Positions 49,311 through 62,900 of a stretch of DNA of 64,000 nucleotides are shown piece by piece (position 1 is the stretch's first letter; the number at the start of each line of letters is the position of its first letter). Made by a program: the position numbers and the translations under genes. The stretch lies in contig CM022374.1 in NCBI GenBank assembly GCA_011800155.1, forward strand, positions 62,001 through 126,000, in the 5' to 3' direction. Under the pieces are notes generated by a model, which was given only the letters and a program-made list of their open reading frames with translations, did not search any database and was not told the origin of the DNA. The stretch comes from Flammulina velutipes (Eukaryota > Basidiomycota > Agaricomycetes > Agaricales > Physalacriaceae).

Positions 49311-50948
49311 GAGGAGGATCGAGAAAAGCCATTTAGGTAGGGGGAGGGCGATAAGTGTACGATTACTAGACAACACCAAATCAAAGTTCCCAGCACTAGA
49401 CGCCAGTCAGGACCCACCAACACGCAGGAAAACGAGGAAACACACCCGCTTCGAACCGTTTGCTGCACCGTCTTCCTGAGAGTCAGCAAGAGAATGGAAC
49501 ACGGTGGAAGAGGTGTCATTGGAGGAGATCATCTCCGTTCGTGCTTCGGAGTTAGCAGGCGGAGTAAGTCGTCTTGTATGTTCGACGTTGATCATTACGA
49601 TACGAGCAAGGCAGACCTACCAGACGTCAATGGGCGTAGAAGATAAGGCGACGGACATACCTTTGTGGTTGTACAGCATCAAGCACATTGCACGCACGAA
49701 GGCTGGAGACGTGTTCCAGAAAATCCATTAGGCGCCAGTTCATATTGCGAGTTTTCATCCTCCGTCCTTCGATCCACCCCAACGTTCCCGCATCCTCGTA
49801 CGATCCCTTGCCTTGCCTTGCCTCCGAAAACAAGCATGGCGTCGCGTTGATACGACGGGGCGTGTTTCCTCGGACCAAGGAAACACAGTTTGTGTGCTGG
49901 AGGAGGGAAAAGGATAGGTGAATATGGGCGGGGCGACGAGGGGACAACATCGCGGCGGACATGACTATACACAACACTAGACGCTAGTCAAGTCCCGCCA
50001 ACACGCAGGGAACGAGGAAACACACCTGATTGGAGCTCTTTGTCTGCGCCGTTCGACCTAGACCATCTTCCAGCCCCGCCTATCGTCCTTTCCATCGACC
50101 AGCTCCGCACCCAGCCAAACGCCCGCTTTCCCTTGTCTCTGAGCTGGAGGTGATGCGATGTCGCGTCACGGAAGTCAGGCCAGTCGCCTTGTGCGGGCTA
50201 TGATGTGATTGCAGGCAGGGAGTTTGGAGGAAGACACCGCGAAGGTAAGTTTACGAGGTCGATGGACCTATGCACGGCGATGAGGGAAATATTGGAGAAA
50301 TGGTGAGAGGTGCTGGGTGACATGGGCGAGCTTGATGGATCGTTGGCGTGAGATCATCTAGGTTGATTTGGGGGTGACGACACAGAGGGGGAGGGAGTCC
50401 TGACAAAAAACCTAGACGAGGAAACATACCCAAACGCGAGCGTTCCCGTATTTGCTTTTTCTCCCCCACATGACGAACGCCTGGTGTGCTCTGGTATTGA
50501 TGCATCGGCGGTAAGGGAATCCGAGGTGGGCTGGGGAAGACGGTGTTGAGCGAGGGGGAAGGGAAGTTTAGAGGACGGGGTTAGCTTCAGCTAGGCGTTT
50601 CCTGCGAAACATCGCAAATGTTCTTCCCGCATGCAGAGGTGGAGACAGGCATTCCGAAACTGTTCCAGAGCGAAAGGGAGGAGAGTCTCTGCAAGATTTC
50701 AGTATACCGTATACATAGTAGGCGATACGAAAGACACACCATCGGATTTCATAAATGGACATCCGGCTTTCCACGAGCACACGTCCGACGGGGCCGGCAG
50801 AGACACACAGGACTGTGATGGCAAAAGAGAGGAAGCGCGCTTGTTCGTGTTTGGCTACATCGCCGACCCACTCATTCCCGATGAGAAACACGAGGCCCCA
50901 TTGCATGCATATGATTTCCGGTATCCAACTCATACATTTCACTTCCTA
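49311..50948. other. Gene-poor repeat-related region
   Basis: Related blocks ~580 bp apart share ACACGCAGG..ACGAGGAAACACAC (~49418 and ~49999), also seen in the 13-16 kb family. 50250-50948 shows only short frames on both strands. The minus-strand frame at 50568-50942 may be 3' UTR of the next gene. Confidence 0.4.
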
Positions 50949-53900
50949 CTACCCTCTCCCGTCCGCGTCCACCAAAAGCAACTGGCGCTCTGCGTCCACG
51001 TAAACCGGTGGGTGCTCCTCAGCCAGCCCCTTGGTTTCAAACCATATGTAAATCAAGGTGCTGCAGATTCCAACAGCTGCGAGGATGCTAACCATGATGA
51101 GGCCCCCGAGGCTGAGTTGCCACTGTCCGCGCCATGTCTGGAAGCACCATTTGGCTGAGTCATGCTCAGGGATTGGAGAAGCAGTGAGTACGCCCCACGA
51201 TCCCAATATGTATGCCAGACCACCGGAGGTGGAGGCGGTGTCGGAGCAGGTGGATAGGATCGTTTCCTGATAGGGGTGTTCAAGTCGGCATCGATGGTGG
51301 AGAAATTTTATTTATAAAGGAGTACCTTTTTCTGGAGAGTTAGGGTGGTGTGGATGGCGTAGGAGGCGGTTAGGAAGATGGGTCCGAGGGCGAATGAAAA
51401 GAACGTGTGGAGAAGGTGTGTATTTCCTTTTGTGAGAAGAGTGAACATGCCCGAGATCTGATGGGGAGCATAAGTCACATTGTCTGGGACTGTAATAGAC
51501 TTAGACTCGCACGAGTAGCTAGACGCAGTGTATACTGGTAGCTACGCAAATACAAGAATGTCTGCCTTTCTGTGACAGGCGTGACAGTACGTATGTGTGA
51601 GTGATGCCAAATAATAATATACAAGTAGGACGCGTCGCGTCCTTACACCCTCCCCCTTTAGATCGCGTCTGATCTCAAGTCTCTCTCTTCTTCGCAATGT
51701 TCCTTCAAAATTCCTCGTCATCTGATGGTGGTAGAGGCACGTTGGCTGGAGCGACTTCCGCTGGAGTTTTCGCCTCTGACCTATTAGGGTCGTCGGGTTT
51801 TTCTGTCTCCTCCATACCGTCATCCGGCCTGTTAGGGCCTTCTGAGGTCGCGTTATGCGCAGTCGTAGCAGTCTCCGTTGTCCTGGCCAGCTCCCCTTCC
51901 TCGACGACGGTGGATGTATCAACTTCCATTGGCGCCTGTACCATCTCAGTGGACTGTGGCACCTCTCTTCTCCCTTCCTCGACGACTTCCTCTATGTGGG
52001 TGGCAATGCCTCCCTGATCTACTCCCATCTCGACGTCCTCCACTGCTCCATGTACCGCACCCGCCGCTGGGGTGAATATTTCCGTCCGGAATGGCGAGGC
52101 GCCTATTCTAAACCATCGACCCCTAGTGAACCTGTTTCCACCGTCTGGTAGCGTACGCCTTTGGTGTTCTTCTCCCCAGAGCTCATCGTCGACGACGTGT
52201 CTCAGTCGAAGTTCGCCGCTCCTTGGTATTGACCACCATCCATCGTACTCCGTCATAGGTTGAGGCACGCCTCGTTCGCTGAGCCGTCTCCTCCTTTCTG
52301 GTTCAATTTGTCGGAGGTGTTCCGCATGGAACGCGTTGGTGGCGGAGTGAGCGTTGCAATACGCCTGTTGCATTCCCCATGCGTACATCGTGTCGACGAT
52401 TCGTTGAGTGATGCCGCAGTGAAGCAGGTGTCGTATTACCGCAATTTCGTCGATGTTGTTATGTCCGCGCCTCACGCGGAAGTGGTATAGAGCCGGGCTC
52501 CATGTTGGTAAGGTGAGGGGGTTCTGTGGCTCCCTCTCGTTCCATTGGTTGATCAGGTCGGTAAAACGACCAGGTGTAATCGTTATCGTCACCAGATGCC
52601 TTGTGTATTCCCTCATCGCATTTGTGTTAGCGCTGCCATTCGGTCCCGTCAGTCTTAGTATCATCCATGCCAAGACTGATGGGACGTAGACGTAGTTGTT
52701 GTACGCGAACACCAATCCTCTCGGATGGTTCACCGTCCCAGGCGCTTGGTACATGATGGCATACGACAGGTGTTCCTCTAGCACTGCGGTGTGTTCGGGC
52801 TGCGCGATTGGCTCCCTTGGGTCCATCCCCGCTATGCGTGGCATTTGCAGATATGGTGGTGGGTCGAGCTCGTCGATGTTTATTCCGCTTAGTTCGCTAT
52901 GCTCCGCGAACAATGCCAATGTATCCCACATAGCCCAATCCCTCAACTCCGGGATGAGAAATGTCGCTACCCTGTAGAACCAGCATAGGAGATATCGTAT
53001 CTCCAGGATATGTGGGTGTCGTTCTTGGTATAGCACTATTCGGACTCCCTCTCTCACTTCCCTAGGCGTCATTGGTATTCCGTACGCAAATGGGAAGTTT
53101 TTCCTCTTCGGTGGCGTATACTTCTCGCCAGTTTCTTCCGCCTCGATCGCGTCTTCGGCCCTTCGACCTACTAACACCGTGTTCGATGGGCGATGGTAAA
53201 ATGTACGGGGGATGATGATCCCCCCCAGTTCGTTGTTGTGTACGGTCTGTCCATCTATTTTGACTTGTGGCAGCGGCGACCTGCCTTGTTGTTTATAATA
53301 TAAGGATTTCTCCTTATCGTACTGTTCGCGGACCATTGAGTCCACTTTGTTGTTATGTTTCTTCTTACTCGCCCGTTCTTCAGGCGAGTCAGTGTCGGCG
53401 ATTTCCTCATATCTCCAGTCGAATTCCTCCTCGCCATAGTCTGATTGCTCGAGTGCTTCATCCATCGTGAGCCTGGCCTCCGCCTCTGATCCTGCAGCAT
53501 TCCTTCTGCGTATCTCCTCCATTGACGGTGCCCTGCCTTCTGGTGCCGTTCTCGCTATCATTTCTCGACGGTCCGGGCGAGGGTATTTTGTTTCTGGGAA
53601 GTCGAACACTTCCTGAATGACCTCGTTCTGACTTCTCGGTACCATCTCTCGAGGTGGTGCTAACGTCTTCTCCAACAACACTATGTCATCAGCCGTCGGG
53701 CGTCGACTATAGTCAATAGAGAAGGGTCTTTCGCTCCTGGATTCCTTTGACTCCAATTGCTTTTCATATCTTGGGCGGGATGGTCCCGCCTTGGGTGATT
53801 CTGGCCTTTGCCATGGCCGGGAGGGTCCAGGTTTTGGTGATTCTGGTTTTTGTCGTGGTCGGGAGGGCCCAGCCACTGGCGACGATGCACGAGTCCATGG

Positions 53901-56900
53901 ACGCGACGACGCCGTTGTACGGGATGCAGACGAACGTTCGTCCATTGATCGTTCGTCTGTCCTGGCGCGTTTTTGGTCTTGTTCCTCTGATGGGGACCGT
54001 CCATGTTTTTTCGACTTGAGCTCTTTGAGCTCCCTCGACGCCTCGCGTATTGTTGCCTCCAGTTCCATCACGCGCCTCCTGTGTTCTTCTTCCTCCTGGC
54101 GGGCTTGCTTCATCGCCCTGTATTCTTCGAGGAGTTTCGCCTCGTAATCCGGGTCGTTCATGTCGTCGTCCCGGATTATGATTTGGAATCCTCTCGTTGG
54201 CCGGCTCTGCCTGCCCCCTCTGGAGGATGATGATGATGATGTCGACGGTCCAGCTTCGTTGGACCTCCAGGTCTCTTGTCTAACGGGGGGTGCGCGCCAC
54301 TCCTCTTTCCAGTTCGCGCTCCTCGTCTCGCTTTCGCCGGGTTCAGGTGTATAGTCCCTCTGCTTTCCTTTTCCCTTCCATTTCCCTTTGGTCTGGGGAG
54401 GTTCGTCGCGTCTATGATCTCCCTCGTCTCGTCGGGGAAGGTCTCTAGCAGGCCTATGCTCCATCTCTTGTGCGGCGTAGTCCATCTCGACATCTTCAGC
54501 CGGTACTACCGGCTGGTACTGCCTTTGGTAGGCTGTTGGGTTGGAGGTTAGACCTCCAGGGACGAATCCGAAGCTTGGCGGTACGTTCGTCGCGTAGTTT
54601 TGGGGTGGTACACTCCCGAACGCTAGGGGCGGGTATGCCGACGGCTGTCTGTTCAGACCCACAGCCCATGGCGCGTTCTGGTGCCACCTTTGGATGGTAT
54701 TGCTCGGAGCCGGATATGGCATGTCGTTGGTGGTGTCATGACCGCCTCGGAAGTTCGTGTATTGATGCGAGGAGGCATAGCCTCCTCGCCCACGTACTGG
54801 CGCTCCAGCTCTAGCGCCTCGGCGGTTGTAGTTCGGGCGTTGCGCGCCCTCTATGTTTTTCGAATCGTCGCGTCGGGGGTGCATTGTTCTAGCAGAGTTA
54901 TTGGTTGTAGTCAACTGGTCGCTGTTGGCGGTTTATTGCAAAGTGGTTGATTTCCTAATGCCTTTGATGCCAAACATGACCATTTTTCGGCATTTTCCGC
55001 TTCATTCTCGCTGGCGTCTATCGCTGCCATCTTTGCATGCCCCACTTGCCTGGTTATTACTAGGCTAATGTGCCCCCTTTTTTCCACGTCGCTTCTTTTT
55101 TGTGTTCTTCGTTGGCCTGGTCTCACCAGGCTGTGTATCAGCCATATCTTCTGGCTTTCTTGGTAGCTTGTTTGGGGTTTTCACTCCATGCAGCTCCATG
55201 TATCGGTCGAGCGCTTCTAGTTTATTTATATGGGGCTTTAATGGTTCCCATGTGGTATCCCCCAAGCTCCATCTCACCTCGAATTCGAGGTCTCCTTCTG
55301 CGTCGCGTCGGTGTCCGATAATTTCGTCGACAAACCATTCTGCGTCGTCTGGTGCCCCGAAATCGTATGGATCTGGTGTCATCCTGTTTGGAAACAATCC
55401 ATCCTTGTCGTGATGATATGGTCTCAGCAGGCTTACATGGAACGTAGGATGTATCCTTCTTGTTTCTAGAGCGCTCGGTAGTTCCAATTTATAATTGGAC
55501 GTCTCTGGGTAGCATTCTGCTACCTTGTATGGCCCTACGAACTTCGGACATAGTTTCCTTGTTCGGCCTTTCGGTAGATTCAAGTTCTTCGTCGACAAGT
55601 ACACTAGATCCCCTCTTTTTATCAGGGGCTCTTCTTGTCGTCGTTCGTTTGCGTAGAACGTCTGGAATACCCGACTTTGAATGATATTGTCGTGTGCCTC
55701 TGCCAGATTTTCCAGTGCACTCTTAGCGAATTCTTTTACTGCTTTCGGGGCTCCTTTTATCCCCTTGAATTCCTGTAACATAGAGGGCATGTATCCTCCA
55801 TTTAATTCGAACGGCGCGTATCCTGTCGTCGCACTTATGCTTGCGTTAATGGCGAATTCTACCATGTCAATCTTGTCAAGCCAATCCTTTTGATCCGGTC
55901 TCACTGTCGACCGTAGTATCTGCCCTATGGATCGATTCATCCGTTCCGTTAACCCGTCCGTTTGTGGGTGATATGAAGTCGACATGAGGAGTCTTGCTCC
56001 CATAATACGATGGAGTTCTCTCCACCATTTCGACGTGAACTTTGGGTCGCGGTCGCTTACTATAGATGACGGTAGTCCGTGAAGTCGCACGATTTCCCTT
56101 CGATATATCCATGACAGCTCTGATGCCTTCATCTTTGTATGAACTGGTATGAGGTGTACCATGCTCGTCATGCGACACACTATCACCCATAGGTAATTGA
56201 ACCCTTTCGTTTCTGGGAATGGCCCTACAAAGTCCATTCCTATCGAGTCCCACGGTTTAGTGGGTATCGGCAGCGCGTGCAGTTTTCCTTGAGGGTGTTT
56301 ATTACTCCCTTTTGCTTGTTGGCATTTATGGCACGTCTTGCAAAATGTTCGTATATCCTTTCCTATGGTTGGCCACCAGTACATCCTCCGAACGTACTCC
56401 GCTGTTCTCTGTGCCCCATAGTGTCCCAATATCGCGTGTCCTTGATCGATTATTCTACCTTGGAATGTCTGTCCTTCGAACTGTCCTTGTGGGACGCACA
56501 TGACCTCCTCGTCTGCGAGGTTTTTCCCCCAGATATATCCGTCCTCATACTTGAACTGCGGATATTCTCTGGGTTTTTCGATTATAAGCTTGAATAGCTT
56601 ATCGTTATTGTATGCGTCCTTTAATGCTTTCAGGAACCCTTGTTCCTCCATTTTTAACGGAGGGGTTTCGTCCGTCCCTTTTCCCAATGCCTCGTGGACG
56701 TACGTGTCTATGTTTTCCTCTGCTTCCTGTCTTGTCGCCGCCTTTGAGCTCACTTGGGATGCCGTCGCTTCCCTTGCTCTCGCCATCTCTTCTGCTTCGA
56801 TATCTCGGAGCTCTTTGCGCTCCTGTAGTCGTTTGCTTCGTCTAACTTCCTCTACTACCATGGCCCTCATTTGCAGGTCGCCATGTAGTATTTCTTCTCT

Positions 56901-59900
56901 TCTGTCTCTTGGAAGGTCATCCCCTTCCTGATCTAGTCGTATGTCCATATCCACGTATTCCGCTATGGGATGAACATCTTCCCATGTATCGTTTTCGTAA
57001 TAGCGCGATAAACAATCCGCTACTTTGTTATGTTCTCCTTTCACGTATGTGATCGAGCTGTCGAATTTCGACATATAATCCAGCCATCGCATCTGCCTTG
57101 GCGTCAGATTTGTCTGGGTTTGTAAAAACTCTAGCGCTCTATGATCCGTTATTATTCGGATGGGATATCCTATCAATTTATCCTCCCATCTATGTAGCGC
57201 TTCCAGTATTGCGATGGTTTCTTGCTCGTATACGCGGTAATTCTGCTGTGCGTTCGTGAATTTCTTCGACATGAATCCCGCTGGTCTACACGTCTGCCAT
57301 GTCTCTCCTTGGCCATACATTGCGCCGATTCCCGTTTGTGACGCATCACATACGATCCAAATAGGTTCGTCTTTCCTTGGGTCTACTGGTTGTAGTATCG
57401 GCGTCTTACAGCATATGTGTTTTATCATTTCTAGACATCTCTGATGTATGGGACGCCAGTCAAATGCGTTCCCATTCTGTGTTATTGCCATTAATGGCCC
57501 CGTGTACTGTGTTAAGTCTGGCAAAAAATTGGCCAGGTATTGTACCAGGCCCACAAATTTTTGTACATCGTTATAGTTCCTGGGAGTTCGCCACTCCCTT
57601 ACTTTCGCGAGTTTGTCCATGTCGGCGTGGATTCCCATATCATCGATCATGTGCCCTAAGCAGTCGATGGCTTTCGAGTACAGTTCGCATTTCGGCCTCT
57701 TTAGGTATAGGCGGTTCTTTTCTAGGATATTGAGCACTATTCCTATGTGCTCTTCGTGTTCTTCTATGGTGTCCGAAAATATAAAGATGTCGTCCAAATA
57801 TACATGGACAAACTTCCCTATGTATGGACGGAATATGGCGGTCATTAACCGTTGAAATGTTGCTGGGGCGTTGCAATCGCCCTGTTGCATAACATTACTG
57901 ACATATGATCCGTACAGCGTAGCAAACGCCGTCCGGTCTATGTGTTCCTTTATCACTGGTACTTGTTCATATGCGTCTGATAAATCGATCTTCGAGCGAT
58001 ATCTCGCTCTAGCTACATCTTCTCTGATTGTTTCTTGGTCAGGCATCGGTGTGACGTCCTTGACTGTATTGTCATTCCGTTGTCTGCAGTCCACGACCGT
58101 CCTTAGTTTTCCGTCTTTCTTCGGAATACACAGCATCGGTGCTGCCGCCGACGATCTTCTTTCCGTCCACCATCCCGCTTTGATGTACCTATCGATTTTC
58201 TCGATAAGTTCTGGTTTCAGCGAGTTTGGGCATGTCGAACGGTGATATCGATATTGTTTTTGTTCATCTATCAAGTGGATTTCGTGGTTGATTTCTCTCC
58301 ATGGGGGCATTTCCAGTGGTACGCCCCTCATCATGTGGGCATATTTCTCTTCCCAGGCTTCTTTGAGATTAGGGATATCTTCCTCTCTAAATTTTTCGTG
58401 CACGCCATTCCGCATCGCTTTTATGCCTACTTCGGGTTCTCGCAGAACCCGATCCTCATGCATCTGTCGCTTTATGTTGGCTCGGATTGTTCTTGCAATC
58501 CCTTCTTCTGCTGTTGGTCCTTGTACCCCCGTGCGATACTGGGGTATTTTGTACGTCGTATGTTTTGCTTTTGTCCTTGTCCATGGTATTGGGCCTATTT
58601 CGTCCACTATCTCCCATTCTTTCGTCATGTAGTTATATGTCTTCTTAGACGCTGCAGAGTCTATTGACTCTGTTGTGTCGTCTTCATTCGCTGTGTCGTA
58701 TACGCTCGAGGGAACATTGTATTCCCTCATTGCAGCCATTACTTCGTTCCATTCTCGTGGCATTCTGGGGTCATATAACCATTCCAGATGCGGTGGTGGG
58801 ACTGGTCTGTCCCAAAATCTTCGTCTCGTTCCTTCTCCTTCTATGGTTGGTGGTTGGTGGTTCTGGCGGGTCTGGTCCCCGTCTCGTACCTCATCTTCCC
58901 GTAGGTCTTCCAACGTAACTTTTGACGATGACGCAAATGAGAAGTCTACCTTGTATTTCGAGTATGGTCTGGGTAATTTTTCCCCTTCGTCGACTCTCGG
59001 TTTCATGTCCTCGTCGTCGCTGTATTTAGGATCTTCCATTAGATCCTTGTATCTTTTCTTGGGCTCCGTCTTTGGCGCCCTGTTTCTCTTCTTCTTCTTG
59101 GGTTGCGATTCTTCTTGCACCCCTTTCATCCATTCTTCGACTTCTTCTTTTGTCATCAATATCCCCGGTGCATCCACCGGTATACTTCTTGCACTAGCGG
59201 AGCGCGTCTCCTCCAGTCCTTCCTCATCGGGTACCTCCTCCATCGTTGTCTTGAATCTGGCCTTTCTTCTATCGGGTGGCTTCCTCGGGGGGCGCACTGC
59301 CTCCCGTTGTTTTTCTGTTCGTTGGTTCAGCTTAATCTTCTCATCGTCCACTATCTCCCCTTTCGTTGTTCGCTGGGGTTCCGGACGTTCAGCTAGTCAT
59401 TCTTTCGTGTTCAATCTGAACCTTCGTGCCATGTTGCTCTCCTCTCCTTTGCCAACGACTCCTGGGATTGTTTTCCCATTTATTCGTATGCACCTCTCGC
59501 CAAAATCAAGGATTGCCTTATATTTCCGCATGAACGGTGCGCCTATAACCATGTCATAGTGATCAAGGTTCACCACGTCGAAATATTCTCTGCCACACCC
59601 TGGTATGTCTATGGTGGCTTTCGCCCCGAAATTTATACTTGCTCTGCTGCCCACTGTTCCCAGTTGTAACTTAACTGGGTTCTTCAGTCTGAAGCATAGT
59701 GTGTTGGACAATGCTGCGAACGATGGGGACATGGCCGTACTGGTACTTCCTGAGTCCCATAGTGCAAATCCCTTCAACCCGTGTATTTCTACCCATGTTG
59801 TTATCAATTGGGATGAGTCTGCACATTCAGCGGGGCGCGTACGCTCCCCTTTTATCGCCATCTTTGGAGGCTCTTTCCTTTCCTCCGGGTTTGCCTCTGT

Positions 59901-62900
59901 CCTTGTGGCTGCCGATATTGTGTTTAGTCTGGACGTCTCGACTTCATCCGTGCCATCAGTGTCATCTGAATCTGTGAATGTGGTCCACTGTTCGTGGTCC
60001 ATTTCGCATTCCGATTCGCCATCCGATTCTGCGGTTGCCATCTCGCACTCGTTCATGATTCGCATCATGTTGAGTCGACTGGTTCCCTCATCCTCTGATG
60101 TTGATTCCTCATCATCGGCGTTGTCGTCTGAATCATCACTCTGGCTGTCGCCTGAGTCGATTTCCAGTGAAATCAGTTCATCTGCCCTATTTTCTATGTC
60201 TTCCATCGCTTCCTGGTAGCGGCTGTCATTGCTCTCGCTTCCGCTGTCTTCATGGGCGGATTTCGCCTCGTTTCCCTTCGTGGAGGATCTCTCCTCCACA
60301 TGCATACTGTTCATGCGCACTGTCGAACCAGTATTTTCTTCTGATTCGTCACGAATCGATAACGTCCGCATTACATTCATGCGGAATTGTTTCGCATATG
60401 GGCATTTGTCTATCCAATGTTCTTGACTCCCGCATCCGAAGCATATTCCTTTGACCTTTGCTTCCTTTTTGTCTATCTCAGGCTTTCCTTTAGCCTGTTT
60501 ATTCGTGTTCTTGTCCGCCTTGGCCTTGTCTTGCAGCTGTTCATCATCTTTTCTTTCCTTCGTCCAGGGCCCTTTACGTTCCCTTCTGTCGCTTTGCTTC
60601 GCTATGCGTGTGTTCAACCCAGTGAATTTTCCGGGTTGTTTCGCTTTATCGCTGCTGATGAATCTGCCTTTTTCATCACGCGGTCTTGGCTTCTCATACT
60701 CAGACGGCGCTTTGGTGCCCTCGTCGTATGCTTGCATTTGCCGGATTATGATTTCCTGGCTTCTTGCAACTTCAAATATCTCGTCGATATCGTACATTTC
60801 GGGATTGTATCCCTTCTCTAGGATTTTATCCCTTATGTCTTTCGGGAGTCCTCCCATAAATCTGACGCACAAATCATGGTCCGTTGGTGGGTACGCCAAT
60901 GCTCTGGCTCTACTGACGATCTCGTCGTACCATCCTGGTACTCCTGTCTCTTTGCGATACTTCGCTGCCGAGTAATCCTTGGTGTTTTCTTGTAGTGTTG
61001 TCTCATGAACAAATCTGTCGTATAATCCAACGATAGCCTGCTTGAATGTCCATTCCGTCTGGACGCGATCGGCACCCACTACATATGTAAAGTACCATGC
61101 TTTCGCCTGGTCTTTCACAAATGCGTGTATTCCGTCAACTCTTTCCGCATCTCTCTCCGTGCCACTCATCTTGGCTCTTTTCATGATTAAACACATCTCT
61201 TGGAGCCATAGTTTGAATGTTTCAAAACGCTTTTCTCCCGAGTATATCGGGAGGTCTTTTGCGTCCACAGTCTTGAGTTTCGACAATGCCGTATTCATGT
61301 CTGGTTCTCTACTCAAGTGCGTATCTATTATCCGCATCAACCGTTGTATCATTAGCATTCGGTATGCTTTCTCTGGGGACTCTTGTTCCCTATTTGGCGG
61401 CCTCGATGATGTTCTCTTGTCTAGTCTTCTCCTATGGCCTTTTCTGCCACTGTCGCCATTGTCATCGTCGTCGTCATCGCCGGGGTCATCATCGCCCCCG
61501 TCTGGCTGTCTTCCATGGCTGTTATCCCACGGCAGGCCTGATCCTTGTCCCCAACCAATATCTTCTGGTTTAACGCCTTTGTTTCCTTTTCCACTTCCTC
61601 CACTTTGATTCCATCCTTTATCACGGGAGTTACCACTCTCCATATCTGGGTTGGACCGTTGGTTCGGTTGTGGACTGGATCCCCAAGGCTTTCTTTCGGT
61701 CTTGTTCGACGTATTCGACGCCATCCTGATTTTATCGGATATCGAGGGGAAAGCATCCCCCAGTTCTCCGAAATCGAATTTACGTTCCATTCCCAGCGTA
61801 GCTGGGTTTGGTATCGTGCTCTTTTCGCGAGCGAATCCATTGTGGTCGAACCATATTCCTTGATCCTTCGCGCTACTGTTTTTGTCCGCGTTGTGGTATC
61901 TTTGCAGGATTACTTTATCCTCCCAGCTCAATTTGCGCTGTTGTGTTGTTGACGTTTGCGCAGGCATAACCACCGTTTCGTTTGTGTATTCGGGTGGTGA
62001 TCTTGCCGCTTCTGAACCGCCGGTCTTTTTGGGTGGTTCTACCACCCCAGTTATCTTTCGACTCTCCTCTGGATCTTTCATGTCGCCGATCGTTGCTGTC
62101 TTCACTGATGGTGGCATGACCACTCTGGGGACTGGTGTCCCCATGGATCCAGGTGACTTAGACGGCGTCAATTCCTCATATACGTTCGCCATCCATGGCT
62201 CCGTTTCCGTCTGTGTCATCGCTGTCGCTTTCGGCGTTGACTCAGTCGTTTGTCTTATTGCTCCTTCCGGAGGAGGCAATGCCTCCTCTGTTGGTATATT
62301 TTCCTCTGGTGACGCCGGTAGCGTTTTCGATGCCGGAGACACTGGCTCTTCTTGTGTTTGGATTTCTACCCTTGACACTTCCTCTAGTTCGTCAGCCAGT
62401 GACTTCCTGCTCGCGTGTACCAACGGTCTTTGTATACCGATTTCGTGGGCCATTGACATGGCAGAAGTAGGCCTTGATGTCATCATCGACATTCTCGAGT
62501 TCGGTCTCGAGTTCTGGGCTGAAATTGTGGCGTACATTTTTTCCGCGCGCGCCATTTTTGCCCTCTTCATCTGCTCCGCTATCGATAGACTGGAATTCTT
62601 TCTTGACATCAGTGCGCTGGATTCACTTTCCATGCGCTTCCTTTCGGCAATTCTGCCCAGCGTCACCCCAGCCAACGATGCGTATCTTAGGCAGTGATAT
62701 ACTGTCTTCCATTCCTCAGTCTGTTTCAGTACAGGCATTTCGAAGAATGCCATGATGTCGCTGGTTAAATCGGCGGCCAATGATTTCAGGCCTCTCCGCT
62801 CGACTTCCGAAACACTGTCCAAGTCTCGGTCCAGTTTATCGTTGACTTCATTTAACTCCGGGATGTCAATTGACATCCCCTCGTCTTGTTCCTGTTCGAA

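Noticed and set aside
51705..54884. Third ORF as an env gene
   Set aside because: No signal peptide, membrane span or furin-like site; the composition is RG-rich, coiled-coil and acidic instead.
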